A stretch of DNA of 64,000 nucleotides. It comes from Mariprofundus aestuarium. Lineage in GTDB: Bacteria > Pseudomonadota > Zetaproteobacteria > Mariprofundales > Mariprofundaceae. Location: the NCBI RefSeq assembly GCF_002795805.1, contig NZ_CP018799.1, forward strand, positions 2,225,001-2,289,000. The letters are read 5' to 3'. Positions within the stretch are counted from its first letter, which is position 1. Each line of letters opens with the position of its first letter. A model generated the notes under the pieces. The model saw nothing but the letters and a program-made list of their open reading frames with translations, did not search any database and was not told the origin of the DNA. Shown in pieces: positions 37,066 through 46,126 of the stretch. The position numbers were made by a program, and so were the translations under genes.

Positions 37066-38454
37066 ATGGACTATGATATCCTGATCGTCGGATCCGGCCC
37101 TGCCGGACAGCATGCAGCATGGCAGGCAGCACGCATGGGCAAGAAGGCAGCGATTATTGAGCGCAAGCCGAGCATCGGCGGTGCGGGCCTGCAAACCGGT
37201 ACAATCCCAAGCAAGGCACTGCGTGAGGCAGCGTATCTCGCCTCAAGAACCGGCACACAGGGCATGCGTGAAGCGTCACGCACTGCGCGTTACGGTGTTA
37301 TGGCTGAGGCTGTACGGCGCAAGGACATGGTCATCACCCAGCAGGAGTCGGTGATTGTTAAACGGCTTCTTAAATCGGGCGTAACCCTGATTCCGGGCGA
37401 GGCCTCGCTTGTGGATGCGCACACACTGGAGATTATCGACAGCAAAGGGGTATCAAAGAAGCTCTCCGCCGAAATCATATTACTGGCTACAGGCTCTAGG
37501 CCACGACGACCGTCGCATATTCCGTTCGACAAGAAGACCGTGCTTGATTCCACCTCGATTCTCAACCTGAAAAAACTGCCTGGAAGCCTGCTGGTGGTCG
37601 GCGGTGGCGTTATCGCCTGTGAATTCGTATCGATCTTTGCAGCCCTCGGTGTAGAGGTCACCGTCGTCGATTCGCATGAACAGCTGCTGGCATATCTGAG
37701 TGAGGATGTGGTTGGCGTGCTTGCCGAGTCTTTTGAAAACATGGGTGTTGAATTTCACATGCAGGAGCGCGTGGCTGCGGTCAGCATTGAGGAGGGGCGC
37801 ACCCTCACATTGCTGGAATCGGGCAAAAGGCTCTATTCAGAGGCTGTACTTTATGCCCTTGGCCGCGAACCGAACTCGCAGAGTCTGAATACCCCGATGG
37901 CAGGCATCGAACTGGATCAGGGGTGGATTACTGTTAATGACGATTTCCAAACCAGTGTTCCGAATATCTATGCCGTTGGTGATCTTATCGGCTGGCCCGC
38001 ACTGGCATCAACCGGCATGGAGCAGGGACGTGCCGCCGTGCTGCACGCCTTCGCCGGTAAAACCCACGCTATGCCTGAACATCTTCCGATGGCGATCTAC
38101 GCCATTCCCGAGATCTCCTGGGTAGGCAAGACAGAGAAGGAAGCGAAGAAGGAGAAGATCAATTACGTGGTTGGACGCGGCCATTTCAAAGAGAGCGCCC
38201 GCGGCCAGATTATTGGCGACATCAACGGACTGGTAAAACTGATTGTTGATGCAACATCACACAAGCTGATCGGAGTACATATTGTCGGCGAGCATGCCAG
38301 CGAACTGATTCATACCGGTCAGATGTTGATGCACTTTGGCGGCACAGTGCACGACTTGGTCGGCAACGTATTCAACTACCCTACACTGGCTGAGTGCTAC
38401 AAACTTGCTGCTCTGGACTGCATGGAAGCATTGAATAAATCAGCGCTTCCCTAG
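37066..38454 (+). CDS. sthA: soluble pyridine nucleotide transhydrogenase SthA
   Basis: 462 residues, flavoprotein disulfide reductase fold without the redox disulfide: where lipoamide dehydrogenase has CxxxxC, this reads GAGLQTGTIPSKALREA. The FAD motif is ILIVGSGPAGQHAA; the NAD motif is LLVVGGGVIACEF. The C-terminal dimerisation motif is VFNYPTLAECYKLAAL, with Tyr where reductases have the catalytic His. These are features of SthA, which balances NADH and NADPH. It follows the PFOR and oxidoreductase genes, which suits redox balancing. The ATG has CAGGAG upstream. Confidence 0.92.
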   Translation: MDYDILIVGSGPAGQHAAWQAARMGKKAAIIERKPSIGGAGLQTGTIPSKALREAAYLASRTGTQGMREASRTARYGVMAEAVRRKDMVITQQESVIVKRLLKSGVTLIPGEASLVDAHTLEIIDSKGVSKKLSAEIILLATGSRPRRPSHIPFDKKTVLDSTSILNLKKLPGSLLVVGGGVIACEFVSIFAALGVEVTVVDSHEQLLAYLSEDVVGVLAESFENMGVEFHMQERVAAVSIEEGRTLTLLESGKRLYSEAVLYALGREPNSQSLNTPMAGIELDQGWITVNDDFQTSVPNIYAVGDLIGWPALASTGMEQGRAAVLHAFAGKTHAMPEHLPMAIYAIPEISWVGKTEKEAKKEKINYVVGRGHFKESARGQIIGDINGLVKLIVDATSHKLIGVHIVGEHASELIHTGQMLMHFGGTVHDLVGNVFNYPTLAECYKLAALDCMEALNKSALP

Positions 38455-38508
38455 AGGGCTGCCATTGTCTAATTCATGGTGTATGATAGTGCTTCTATGG
38501 AAGATACC

Positions 38509-39183
38509 ATGCACCGCACCGCTGCATGTACATTATTCATTGCGGCTCTCCTGTTTGCCATAACCGGCAACACTCACCTTTTACAGGCCGCAGAAAACCC
38601 CGCCAAGCAGTACCGTGAAACCCTTGCTGTGATGCAGATGCTCTACGGCATCGAGGTGCGTGCCGCACATCGTTTCCAGATATTTTCAGACAGGGCTGTC
38701 GAAGAGGGCCATGGCAACATTGCCCATCTATTCAAGGCCATCTCAATCTCCGAGCATATCCATGCGTCCCATTTTAAGGAATTGATCGAAAGCGTTGGTG
38801 AGCGGACGGCAACCATTGATCTCTCATCGATCAGGGCAGGTAGTACTGATGAAAATCTGAGATATTCAGCAACTACAGAGCTCTCCGAGATCAACAGTCA
38901 GTACCCCAGATATATCGAGCGCATCAGCCCGGAGGGGCACGCGAGGGCTCTGGAGTATCTTCGGTTTGCATGGGAGGCTGAAAAGCATCACCGCAGGCTG
39001 ATTGATGAGATGCCGAACGGAGCGGCTCGTTTCTTCGACAGGTTACTGGCACCATTCGAGGCAGGCGAGAGCCGCTATTATGTAAACCAGAACTGCGGAA
39101 CCACTGTCACCAAGCTACCGAAACAGGAGTGTCCGGTCTGCCGCATGCCGGTTGAAACATACATCGAAGTTCCCCGTCCCTGA
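38509..39183 (+). CDS. exported rubrerythrin-like protein with an incomplete rubredoxin-type end
   Basis: 224 residues from the ATG at 38509, which has GGAAG with five bases of spacing; an upstream in-frame ATG at 38476 has none. A signal peptide (to about residue 28, LLQAA, then ENPA) exports it. The ferritin-like diiron domain shows E49, E82xxH85, E127 and E158xxH161, all in rubrerythrin-like order. The C-terminal rubredoxin-type domain has C196, C208 and C211, but N193 where the first Cys is expected, so a normal Fe(Cys)4 site is unlikely. Rubrerythrins reduce peroxide. A periplasmic place for it is unusual. Confidence 0.8.
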   Translation: MHRTAACTLFIAALLFAITGNTHLLQAAENPAKQYRETLAVMQMLYGIEVRAAHRFQIFSDRAVEEGHGNIAHLFKAISISEHIHASHFKELIESVGERTATIDLSSIRAGSTDENLRYSATTELSEINSQYPRYIERISPEGHARALEYLRFAWEAEKHHRRLIDEMPNGAARFFDRLLAPFEAGESRYYVNQNCGTTVTKLPKQECPVCRMPVETYIEVPRP

Positions 39184-39239
39184 AGCCAATTCATTTACTA
39201 TTCGACTCCGGTTGACGCCATTTCTGTTACAATAAGATT

Positions 39240-39920
39240 ATGAGTCTTCCCCCCTCACCCGTTCGCCTGTTTGTACTGATCGTGTTATCCATACTGGTTG
39301 GAACCCTTCTGCTGTCGCTGGTTCAGCTTGGACTTATATCACTGATCGTTGAAAAACTGGGTCTGTCGCCAGCACAGGGCGTGATGTTTCTGGTGTTTTC
39401 ACTGATAGGCAGCACGCTGAACCTGCCTGTCATCTCGATTAAAGCGGAGCATCCGGAAGGCGGCCTCAAACCCGATAATGTGCAGGAGATACTCGGCGTC
39501 CCAATACCACAGTTTCAGGGGAAGACGCTAATTGCTGTTAACGTCGGTGGCTGCCTGATCCCACTGGTCTTCTCAGCAAGTCTGATCTACCGATTTCCAC
39601 TGGAACTATCGCTGCTTCTGCTATCGGTGGGGCTCTGCTCTATCATCTGCTTTCTGGCCAGCCGTCCGATTCCCGGCATCGGTATCGGCATGATGCCGCT
39701 TGTCGCTCCGGTTACCGCCGCCATCATCGCCATCACCTTCGGCGGCGAATATGCTGCACCACTGGCCTACATCACCGGCACATTCGGTGTGATCATCGGA
39801 GCAGACCTGATGCACATGAGGGATATCTCCAGGCTCGGCGCCCCCATCGCTTCCATCGGCGGTGCAGGAACCTTCGACGGCATCTTCCTCACCGGCATTG
39901 TCGCTGTTTTACTCACCTAG
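39240..39920 (+). CDS. DUF1614 family membrane protein
   Basis: 226 residues with about six hydrophobic helices. DUF1614-type features: LGLSPAQGVMFLVFSLIGSTLNLPV, NVGGCLIPLVFS, GIGIGMMPLVAPVTAAIIAI and the C-terminal HMRDISRLGAPIASIGGAGTFDGIFLTGI. The family has no known function; such proteins are common in bacteria and archaea with inner-membrane prediction. It ends 51 bases before the convergent lpd gene. Confidence 0.8.
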   Translation: MSLPPSPVRLFVLIVLSILVGTLLLSLVQLGLISLIVEKLGLSPAQGVMFLVFSLIGSTLNLPVISIKAEHPEGGLKPDNVQEILGVPIPQFQGKTLIAVNVGGCLIPLVFSASLIYRFPLELSLLLLSVGLCSIICFLASRPIPGIGIGMMPLVAPVTAAIIAITFGGEYAAPLAYITGTFGVIIGADLMHMRDISRLGAPIASIGGAGTFDGIFLTGIVAVLLT

Positions 39921-39932
39921 AACTGCAAACAA

Positions 39933-39952
39933 AAAGGCTCCCGAAAGAGCTT
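39933..39952. terminator. weak hairpin between convergent genes
   Basis: AAAGGCTC and GAGCTTT flank CCGAAA, giving an imperfect stem with one bulged G. The position between two gene ends (39920 and 39972) suits a shared terminator, but the stem is short and there is little T-run. Confidence 0.4.
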
Positions 39953-39971
39953 TCAAATAGCCATTTGCCGC

Positions 39972-41813
39972 TTAGATGTGAATGGCGCGATCGTCGGAAT
40001 CCAGTACTGATTCGTGGATCATCTCCGAGAGTGTTGGATGCGGGAACATGTGGTGTGCAAGCTCCGCCTCTGTGGTCTCCAATGTTTTGGCTACACCGAG
40101 TGAGACAATCATCTCAGTGGCTTCAGCACCTACGATGTGTGCTCCCAGCAGCTCACCTGTCTCAGCATGGAATATCGTTTTGACCATGCCATCAGTCTCT
40201 GCCAGCCCCATCGCTTTACCGTTGGTACCGTAGGACATACGACCCACTTTGTAGGGAATGCCCTCTTCCTTGCACTGGTTCTCTGTCTTGCCGCATGAAC
40301 CCACCTGCGGCTGGCAATAGGTGCAACCCGGGACATTACCGTAATCAACAGGATGGGGATGTTTCTCGGCAATAGCCTCGACACAGACAATACCTTCATG
40401 GCTGGCAACATGTGCCAGCGCAGGAGCGCCGACCACATCGCCGATAGCATAAATACCCGGATGATCGGTACGGTACCAGTCATCCACCGCAATAGTGTTG
40501 CGATCCACCTTCATCGAGGTGTTCTCAGCACCGATTGCATCAGTATTGCCGATCACGCCAACGGCAACCAGACAGACATCGCCTTCAATGCTCAGCTTCT
40601 TGCCCTTGGATTCATATTCAACCACAGCCTTGCCATCAATGTTTTTGGCTGATGATACCATTGCGCCGGTGATGATATTGATCTTCTGTTTCTTGAATGA
40701 TCGCGCGACAACTTTAGAAATCTCGTGATCTTCCAGTGGCAGGATCTGATCGGCCGCCTCAATCACGGTCACATCGGAACCCATCGCTTTGTAGAAATAG
40801 GCGAACTCCATGCCGATCGCACCGGACCCGATAACCACCAGTTTCTCTGGTAGTGCCTTAGGCGCCAGCGCCTGTTTGTAGGTGATCACCACGTCATTAT
40901 CGACATCCATGCCCGGGAATGCGCGGGCGCGGGCACCAGTCGCTACGATCACATGTTTTGCGGTGACCTGCCTGACGTTACCCTCGGCATCCTTCACCAT
41001 CAGCTGGTTGCCGGCCTCGAATGTTGCATAGCCTTCGATATGTTCGATCTTGTTCTTCTTGAAGAGGAAACCGATGCCCCCATTAAGCTTGGTCGAGATG
41101 GCACGTGAGCGGGCAACTGCCTTTTCCAGGTCAGGGTTGGCCTCGGTAACGCCCAGCCCCAGCACATCACCACTATGCTTGATGATGTTAATCACCTCAG
41201 CCGTGCGCAGCAGTGCCTTGGTCGGGATACAACCCCAGTTCAGGCAGATGCCGCCAAGGTGGGTGGATTCGATGCAGGCTACCTTCATACCCAGCTGTGC
41301 AGCACGAATGGCCGCCACATAACCGCCCGGGCCCGCGCCAATCACCACTACATCATATTCGCCATCAGCATTGAACAAACCAGCAGGCTTGAGATGCAGT
41401 GCCTCCGCCTCTTCGGCATCGTGTGCCTCATGAGCAGCCACATAGGCAGGGTGCATATCGGGAGCAGCCTCGGAACCCAGCTCCACAGCCTCTTCAGACG
41501 AATCATTGTTGACGATCTCAATCGCATGAGCCGCATCTAAACCGGCCGCCGTGTAATCGTCAGCAACCTCTTCATCCTCTTCGCGAATCACAGCAATCGG
41601 AGCACCTACGGTAACAATGGAGCCCTCTGGAGCGAGGATTTTGTGCAGAACACCCTCATCCACGACCTCCATTTCCATGGTCGCCTTGTCGGTCTCGATC
41701 TCGGCCATAACCTCACCGGAGACAAGCTCATCACCCTCTTTTTTCAACCAGCGGGCGATACGCCCTTCGGTCATGGTCGGGGATAGCTGAGTCATAAACA
41801 GATCAATCGGCAT
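39972..41813 (-). CDS. lpdA: dihydrolipoyl dehydrogenase (E3) with an N-terminal lipoyl domain
   Basis: 613 residues. An N-terminal lipoyl domain (1-80; K43 in ETDKATMEM), an acidic Ala-rich linker (about 85-150), then the E3 core: FAD motif VVVIGAGPGGYVAA, redox disulfide in GGICLNWGCIPTKALL, NAD-binding VVIGSGAIGMEFAYF and catalytic FPHPTLSEMIHE. E3 reoxidises the lipoyl groups of E2 with NAD+. The fused lipoyl domain is nearly the same as that of E2 (54 of the first 60 residues), so one was copied from the other. It is the last gene of the pyruvate dehydrogenase operon, 45 bases after pdhC. Confidence 0.95.
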   Translation of the reverse strand: MPIDLFMTQLSPTMTEGRIARWLKKEGDELVSGEVMAEIETDKATMEMEVVDEGVLHKILAPEGSIVTVGAPIAVIREEDEEVADDYTAAGLDAAHAIEIVNNDSSEEAVELGSEAAPDMHPAYVAAHEAHDAEEAEALHLKPAGLFNADGEYDVVVIGAGPGGYVAAIRAAQLGMKVACIESTHLGGICLNWGCIPTKALLRTAEVINIIKHSGDVLGLGVTEANPDLEKAVARSRAISTKLNGGIGFLFKKNKIEHIEGYATFEAGNQLMVKDAEGNVRQVTAKHVIVATGARARAFPGMDVDNDVVITYKQALAPKALPEKLVVIGSGAIGMEFAYFYKAMGSDVTVIEAADQILPLEDHEISKVVARSFKKQKINIITGAMVSSAKNIDGKAVVEYESKGKKLSIEGDVCLVAVGVIGNTDAIGAENTSMKVDRNTIAVDDWYRTDHPGIYAIGDVVGAPALAHVASHEGIVCVEAIAEKHPHPVDYGNVPGCTYCQPQVGSCGKTENQCKEEGIPYKVGRMSYGTNGKAMGLAETDGMVKTIFHAETGELLGAHIVGAEATEMIVSLGVAKTLETTEAELAHHMFPHPTLSEMIHESVLDSDDRAIHI

Positions 41814-41858
41814 TATAAAACCTCATAAATAATTAACTGGAAAGCATTGGATGAGACA

Positions 41859-43145
41859 TTAAATGAGTGTTCCCGCTGGGCACTCTATGTGCCTCTTCAG
41901 TGCAGCCAGGAATTCAGCACCTACTGCGCCATCCACGACGCGATGGTCGCAGGAGAGGGTCAAGGTCATCATCTTCTTCACACTGACTTCCCCATTCACA
42001 ACTACAGCCCGCTCTTCGGTCGCACCAACAGCGAGAATTGCCCCCTCCGGCGGATTCACAATCGCAGAGAACTGCTTGATGCCATACATGCCGAGGTTGG
42101 AGATCGAGAAGGTGCCTCCGGAATACTCTTCCGGCTGCAGTTGACCGGCACGCGCACGCCCGGCCAGCTCTTTCACTTCAGCTGAGATGTCGGTGATGCC
42201 CTTCTGCTCGGCAAAACGAACCACCGGGGTAATCAAACCGCCCTCAATGGCAACCGCCACCGAGATATGGGCATGTTTGTGCATCAAGGTGTCACTCTCC
42301 GTCCAGCTTGCATTGGCAGCAGGAACATCCACCAGCGCCTTGGCCACAGCTTTGATAATAAAATCATTCACACTGAGCTTGAATTCGCCATCTGCCGCTT
42401 CATTCAGCTGAGCCCTGAGATCCATTAAACGATCCATGACCACATCCAGACTCAAGTAGAAATGCGGAACCTGCTGTTTGGACTCAGTCAGGCGGCGGGA
42501 TATAGCCTTGCGCATCATAGAGTTCTCAACGCGCACAAACTCATCTTCATGGTATGGCAGAGGACCAGCTGGCATCGGCCGTGCAGGCGGTGCGACTACG
42601 GCTGCAGTAGCACCACCGAGATTGATGCCACGCCTTACAGCATTTTCCACATCCGACCTGGTAATACGGCCATTGGGGCCAGAACCTGTTATGGCAGCCA
42701 GATTAATGCCCTTCTGCTTGGCTAACCTGCGTGCCAGAGGACTCGCCTTGATACGTCCGCCCTTCCTGGCGACAGGAGCAGGAGCTGAAACAGCGGCTGC
42801 AGGGGCTGGCTTGGCTGCAACTGCTGCTGGTTGCTCAACCTCTGGAGTGGTCACCGGAGCTTCTGCTGCAGGGGCAGCCGATTTGTAATCAGCAGGCACC
42901 TCTTCGCCCTCTTCAGCAATGATGGCAATGACACTGCCGACAGGGACAATTGAACCTGCCGGTGAAAGGATTTTATGCAGTACCCCTTCATCGACAACTT
43001 CCATCTCCATCGTCGCCTTATCTGTCTCTACTTCGGCCAGGATTTCTCCTGATTCAAGTGCGTCGCCCTCTTTCTTCAACCAGCGGGCAATCTTACCCTC
43101 GGTCATCGTCGGCGAGAGCTGAGTCATAAAAAGATCAATCGGCAT
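41859..43145 (-). CDS. pdhC: pyruvate dehydrogenase E2, dihydrolipoyllysine acetyltransferase
   Basis: 428 residues. Order: one lipoyl domain (1-80; K43), Pro/Ala-rich linker, E1/E3-binding domain (about 130-170; SPLARRLAKQKGINL, TGSGPNGRITRSDV), Pro/Ala linker, catalytic domain (205-428) with the active-site DHRVVDGAVGAEFL. It passes the acetyl group from E1 to CoA and forms the core of the complex. It begins 9 bases after the E1-beta stop. Confidence 0.95.
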   Translation of the reverse strand: MPIDLFMTQLSPTMTEGKIARWLKKEGDALESGEILAEVETDKATMEMEVVDEGVLHKILSPAGSIVPVGSVIAIIAEEGEEVPADYKSAAPAAEAPVTTPEVEQPAAVAAKPAPAAAVSAPAPVARKGGRIKASPLARRLAKQKGINLAAITGSGPNGRITRSDVENAVRRGINLGGATAAVVAPPARPMPAGPLPYHEDEFVRVENSMMRKAISRRLTESKQQVPHFYLSLDVVMDRLMDLRAQLNEAADGEFKLSVNDFIIKAVAKALVDVPAANASWTESDTLMHKHAHISVAVAIEGGLITPVVRFAEQKGITDISAEVKELAGRARAGQLQPEEYSGGTFSISNLGMYGIKQFSAIVNPPEGAILAVGATEERAVVVNGEVSVKKMMTLTLSCDHRVVDGAVGAEFLAALKRHIECPAGTLI

Positions 43146-43154
43146 GGTTTCCCC

Positions 43155-44135
43155 TTAACCCCTTCCACACGCCACACGGGCGGCTTCGACGATATCAAGT
43201 ACGCTCGGCAGAGCCAGTGATTCGAGATTAGCAGCATACGGCATAGGAACATCCTTGCCTGTTACACGGATCACCGGCGAATCAAGGTCATCGAAACCGC
43301 GCTCCATAATGCGGGCAGAGATTTCGGCACCGATACCGGCAAAACGCCAGCCCTCTTCAACGACAACAGCACAGTTGGTTTTCGCAACTGAAGCCAAAAT
43401 CGTATTCTCATCCAGTGGTCGAATCGTACGCGGATCAATCACTTCGGCCTCAATGCCCTGTTCGGCAAGAATTTTTGCCGCCTCAAGTGCAAAACCGGTC
43501 ATGCGTGAGTGCGCCACGATGGTGACATCAGAGCCCACACGCTTCACATCGGCAACACCGAGCGGGATGATATATTCACCATCCGGAACCTCACCGACAT
43601 CACCGTAGTTGATCTCATTTTCGATAAATACCACGGTATCGTTATCACGGATCGCAGCCTTCAGAAGCCCCTTGGCATCTGCAGGGTTGGATGGCATGAC
43701 CACCTTCAGCCCCGGCACGTTGGCCAGCCAGTTTTCCAGACTCTGCGAATGCTGTGCACCCACACGGGCAGCCGAACCACCTGCGCCACGGAACACCATC
43801 GGACAGCTGTACTGACCACCGGACATATATTTCATCTTGGCTGCTGCATTGACGATCTGATCCAGTGCCAGGATGGCAAAGTTCCAGGTCATAAACTCAA
43901 TGACTGGACGCAGGCCCGCCATCGAAGCTCCCACACCAAGGCCGGCAAATCCCAGCTCGGTGATCGGTGTATCAATCACACGCTTGGGGCCGAACTTCTC
44001 CAGCATGCCCTGCGAAATTTTGTAGGCGCCATTATATTCGGCAACCTCTTCACCCATCAGGAAAACGCGATCATCACGCTTCATCTCTTCGCACATGGCC
44101 TGATTCAGTGCTTCTCGATAAGTAATCTTGCTCAT
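43155..44135 (-). CDS. pdhB: pyruvate dehydrogenase E1 beta subunit
   Basis: 326 residues from the ATG at 44133-44135 (MSKITYREALNQAM); a frame open to 44201 overlaps pdhA and is not the start. AGGTGA precedes this ATG by 7 bases. Family segments: VFLMGEEVAEYNGAYKISQG, RVIDTPITELGFAGLGVGAS and MVFRGAGGSAARVGAQHSQS, and a transketolase C-terminal domain with IDPRTIRPLDENTI. Together with E1 alpha it decarboxylates pyruvate with TPP. The start lies two bases after the pdhA stop. Confidence 0.95.
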   Translation of the reverse strand: MSKITYREALNQAMCEEMKRDDRVFLMGEEVAEYNGAYKISQGMLEKFGPKRVIDTPITELGFAGLGVGASMAGLRPVIEFMTWNFAILALDQIVNAAAKMKYMSGGQYSCPMVFRGAGGSAARVGAQHSQSLENWLANVPGLKVVMPSNPADAKGLLKAAIRDNDTVVFIENEINYGDVGEVPDGEYIIPLGVADVKRVGSDVTIVAHSRMTGFALEAAKILAEQGIEAEVIDPRTIRPLDENTILASVAKTNCAVVVEEGWRFAGIGAEISARIMERGFDDLDSPVIRVTGKDVPMPYAANLESLALPSVLDIVEAARVACGRG

Positions 44136-44137
44136 CT

Positions 44138-45187
44138 TCAGTTCACCTTGCCCGGATAAGGGTATGCATTCTCGATCGGATCGGTATAGATGTCGGTCCA
44201 CAGTTCGGCCGCATCCGGTTCCGGCTGCGCTTCCGCTGCCTTGGCAATGGCTGCAACCTCTTTCTTGATATCTTTGTCTTTCTGTTTGAAGTGCTCTTCG
44301 GTCGCCAGTCCCGCTTCAATCATCTGGGCCTGCAGTCGTGCTATCGGATCGCGACCAGAGCGCCACTCATCCACCTCGGCACGCGTGCGGTAGGTGGCAG
44401 GATCGGACATGGAGTGACCACGGTAGCGGTAGGTCATTGCTTCAACCAACATTGGCCCCTTGCCTGAGCGGGCATGTTCCATCGCTTCACCCATCTTCTT
44501 TTCGAATTCGAGCACATCCATACCATCGATCTTCATGCCCGGAATCTTAAATGAGATGCCTCGTTTGAAAAGCTGAGTTTCAGCTGATGCGCGTTCAAGA
44601 GAGGTGCCCATGGCGTACTGGTTATTCTCGACAAGAAATACAATCGGCAACTTCCACAGCGCGGCCATATTGAAGGATTCATACACTGCGCCCTGATTGA
44701 TACCGCCATCACCCATGATACAGATGGTTACACGGCCATCATCCTTATACCAACTGGAGAAACCAAAGCCGAGTCCAATTGGCACCTGCTCACCCACAAT
44801 ACCGTTACCGCCAGCAAAGTTCTTCTCGATATCAAACATATGCATCGAGCCTCCCTTGCCTTTGACGATACCGCCGGCACGACCCAACAGTTCGGCCATT
44901 ACAGCAGTTGGATCGGAGCCGCGCGCCAGAATATGGCCGTGGTCACGGTAACTGGTCATCATGTAGTCAGCAGGCTCGGAAGCATGCTCCAGCCCCACAC
45001 ACACAGCTTCCTGCCCATTACAGAGATGGCAGAAGCCTCCGATTTTTTTCAGACCATAGAGCTGACCCGCTTTCTCTTCAAAACGGCGGATAAAAAGCAT
45101 CTTATCATGCATCTCATGCAGACTCTCTTCGGAAAAGAAAAGTCCATCATGCGTGATACCAGCTTTCGATTTCTGCTTTGCAGACAT
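44138..45187 (-). CDS. pdhA: pyruvate dehydrogenase E1 alpha subunit
   Basis: 349 residues. The TPP-binding motif GDGGINQGAVYESFNMAALW is present, and the phosphorylation-loop segment YRYRGHSMSDPATYRTRAEV is of the alpha2beta2 E1 type. GFCHLCNGQEAVCVGLEH lies near the N-terminus. It is the first gene of the operon pdhA-pdhB-pdhC-lpdA. The ATG is preceded by CGGAGG on the reverse strand; an AT-rich TATAAAATAG lies further upstream in the 176-base gap to the divergent cNMP-binding gene. Confidence 0.95.
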   Translation of the reverse strand: MSAKQKSKAGITHDGLFFSEESLHEMHDKMLFIRRFEEKAGQLYGLKKIGGFCHLCNGQEAVCVGLEHASEPADYMMTSYRDHGHILARGSDPTAVMAELLGRAGGIVKGKGGSMHMFDIEKNFAGGNGIVGEQVPIGLGFGFSSWYKDDGRVTICIMGDGGINQGAVYESFNMAALWKLPIVFLVENNQYAMGTSLERASAETQLFKRGISFKIPGMKIDGMDVLEFEKKMGEAMEHARSGKGPMLVEAMTYRYRGHSMSDPATYRTRAEVDEWRSGRDPIARLQAQMIEAGLATEEHFKQKDKDIKKEVAAIAKAAEAQPEPDAAELWTDIYTDPIENAYPYPGKVN

Positions 45188-45363
45188 GGTGCCTCCGACA
45201 AATAATAGTCAGCGAATGCTACCCCAGCTTAAAATGGCAGCAACCACTTCTATTTTATAGATTTTTTTGCGACCGGCATCACAGATGCACAAAGCACCAG
45301 AATCCATCCTGTGCAATCGGGAACCCCCCTTCCCATGTCTATATAAACAGGAAGGAAGCCGTC

Positions 45364-46122
45364 ATGTCAAAAATTGTCTCTTTCAGCACAGGCGAATCAC
45401 TGATCAATCAGGGAGATGAAGATACCATCGCCTACCTGATCCAGAGCGGCTGGGTACAAATCAACCAGAAGAAAGAGGATGGTACCTCATTCGAGGTCAA
45501 AATCGGGCCCGGTGAGATTGTTGGTGAACTGGCACTTGTAGGTCTGGTCACTCAGCGTAGTGCTTCGGCAACTGCAATCACCGCGGTTGAAGCCGAGGAG
45601 ATAGACCGCGGAGCGCTGATCAGACTGGTCAATGGCCCCGCAAGCAAGTTGACCCCGGTTCTGGCCGCCCTTCTCTCCCGCCTGAAAAATGCGATGGTCG
45701 ATGAAAAACAGGCTAACGTATTTGCCCCCGATGACACGATCCACGCCAGAGTCGTTGGATTAAACGACATATCTAAACAGGCACTCTGCAATCAACCATG
45801 CGAAATCTCACGCCTGCCATGGGTGTTCGGTTCGCATGTGCCTCCGCAGAGCGTCACAGACCTGCTCCGCCATCAGCAGATGGCGGACACCCTTTTGGCC
45901 AATGCCAGCAAACGCGTCCGGGAACAGCACCTCTGCATCGAAACAGATGGAAAAAACGGCTTGCAACTGCAACTGATGCAACATGGCGATTATTGCGAAG
46001 TGAATGATAAACGTGTGGGATATGGTGCATCCAGCACCACAGTGCCACTGCAGAAAGGAGATCACACCGTAAGCTTCGGTGACCCTGTTGACCCTTATGC
46101 ATTCGGTATCGAGATACTGTGA
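45364..46122 (+). CDS. cyclic-nucleotide-binding domain fused to an FHA-like domain
   Basis: 252 residues from the ATG at 45364, preceded by AGGAAGGAAG; a frame open from 45178 has no such support. Residues about 1-110 fit a cNMP-binding domain (ESLINQGDEDTIAYLIQSG, GPGEIVGELALVG, SASATAI). No helix-turn-helix follows, so it is not a CRP-type regulator. Residues about 150-252 look like an FHA domain: SRLPWVFGS, KRVREQHLCIE, DYCEVNDKRV and VPLQKGDHTVSFGDP, lacking the exact G-R-x-S-x-x-H. It is divergent from pdhA. Function unknown; the FHA part is by pattern only. Confidence 0.75.
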   Translation: MSKIVSFSTGESLINQGDEDTIAYLIQSGWVQINQKKEDGTSFEVKIGPGEIVGELALVGLVTQRSASATAITAVEAEEIDRGALIRLVNGPASKLTPVLAALLSRLKNAMVDEKQANVFAPDDTIHARVVGLNDISKQALCNQPCEISRLPWVFGSHVPPQSVTDLLRHQQMADTLLANASKRVREQHLCIETDGKNGLQLQLMQHGDYCEVNDKRVGYGASSTTVPLQKGDHTVSFGDPVDPYAFGIEIL

Positions 46123-46126
46123 CCTA

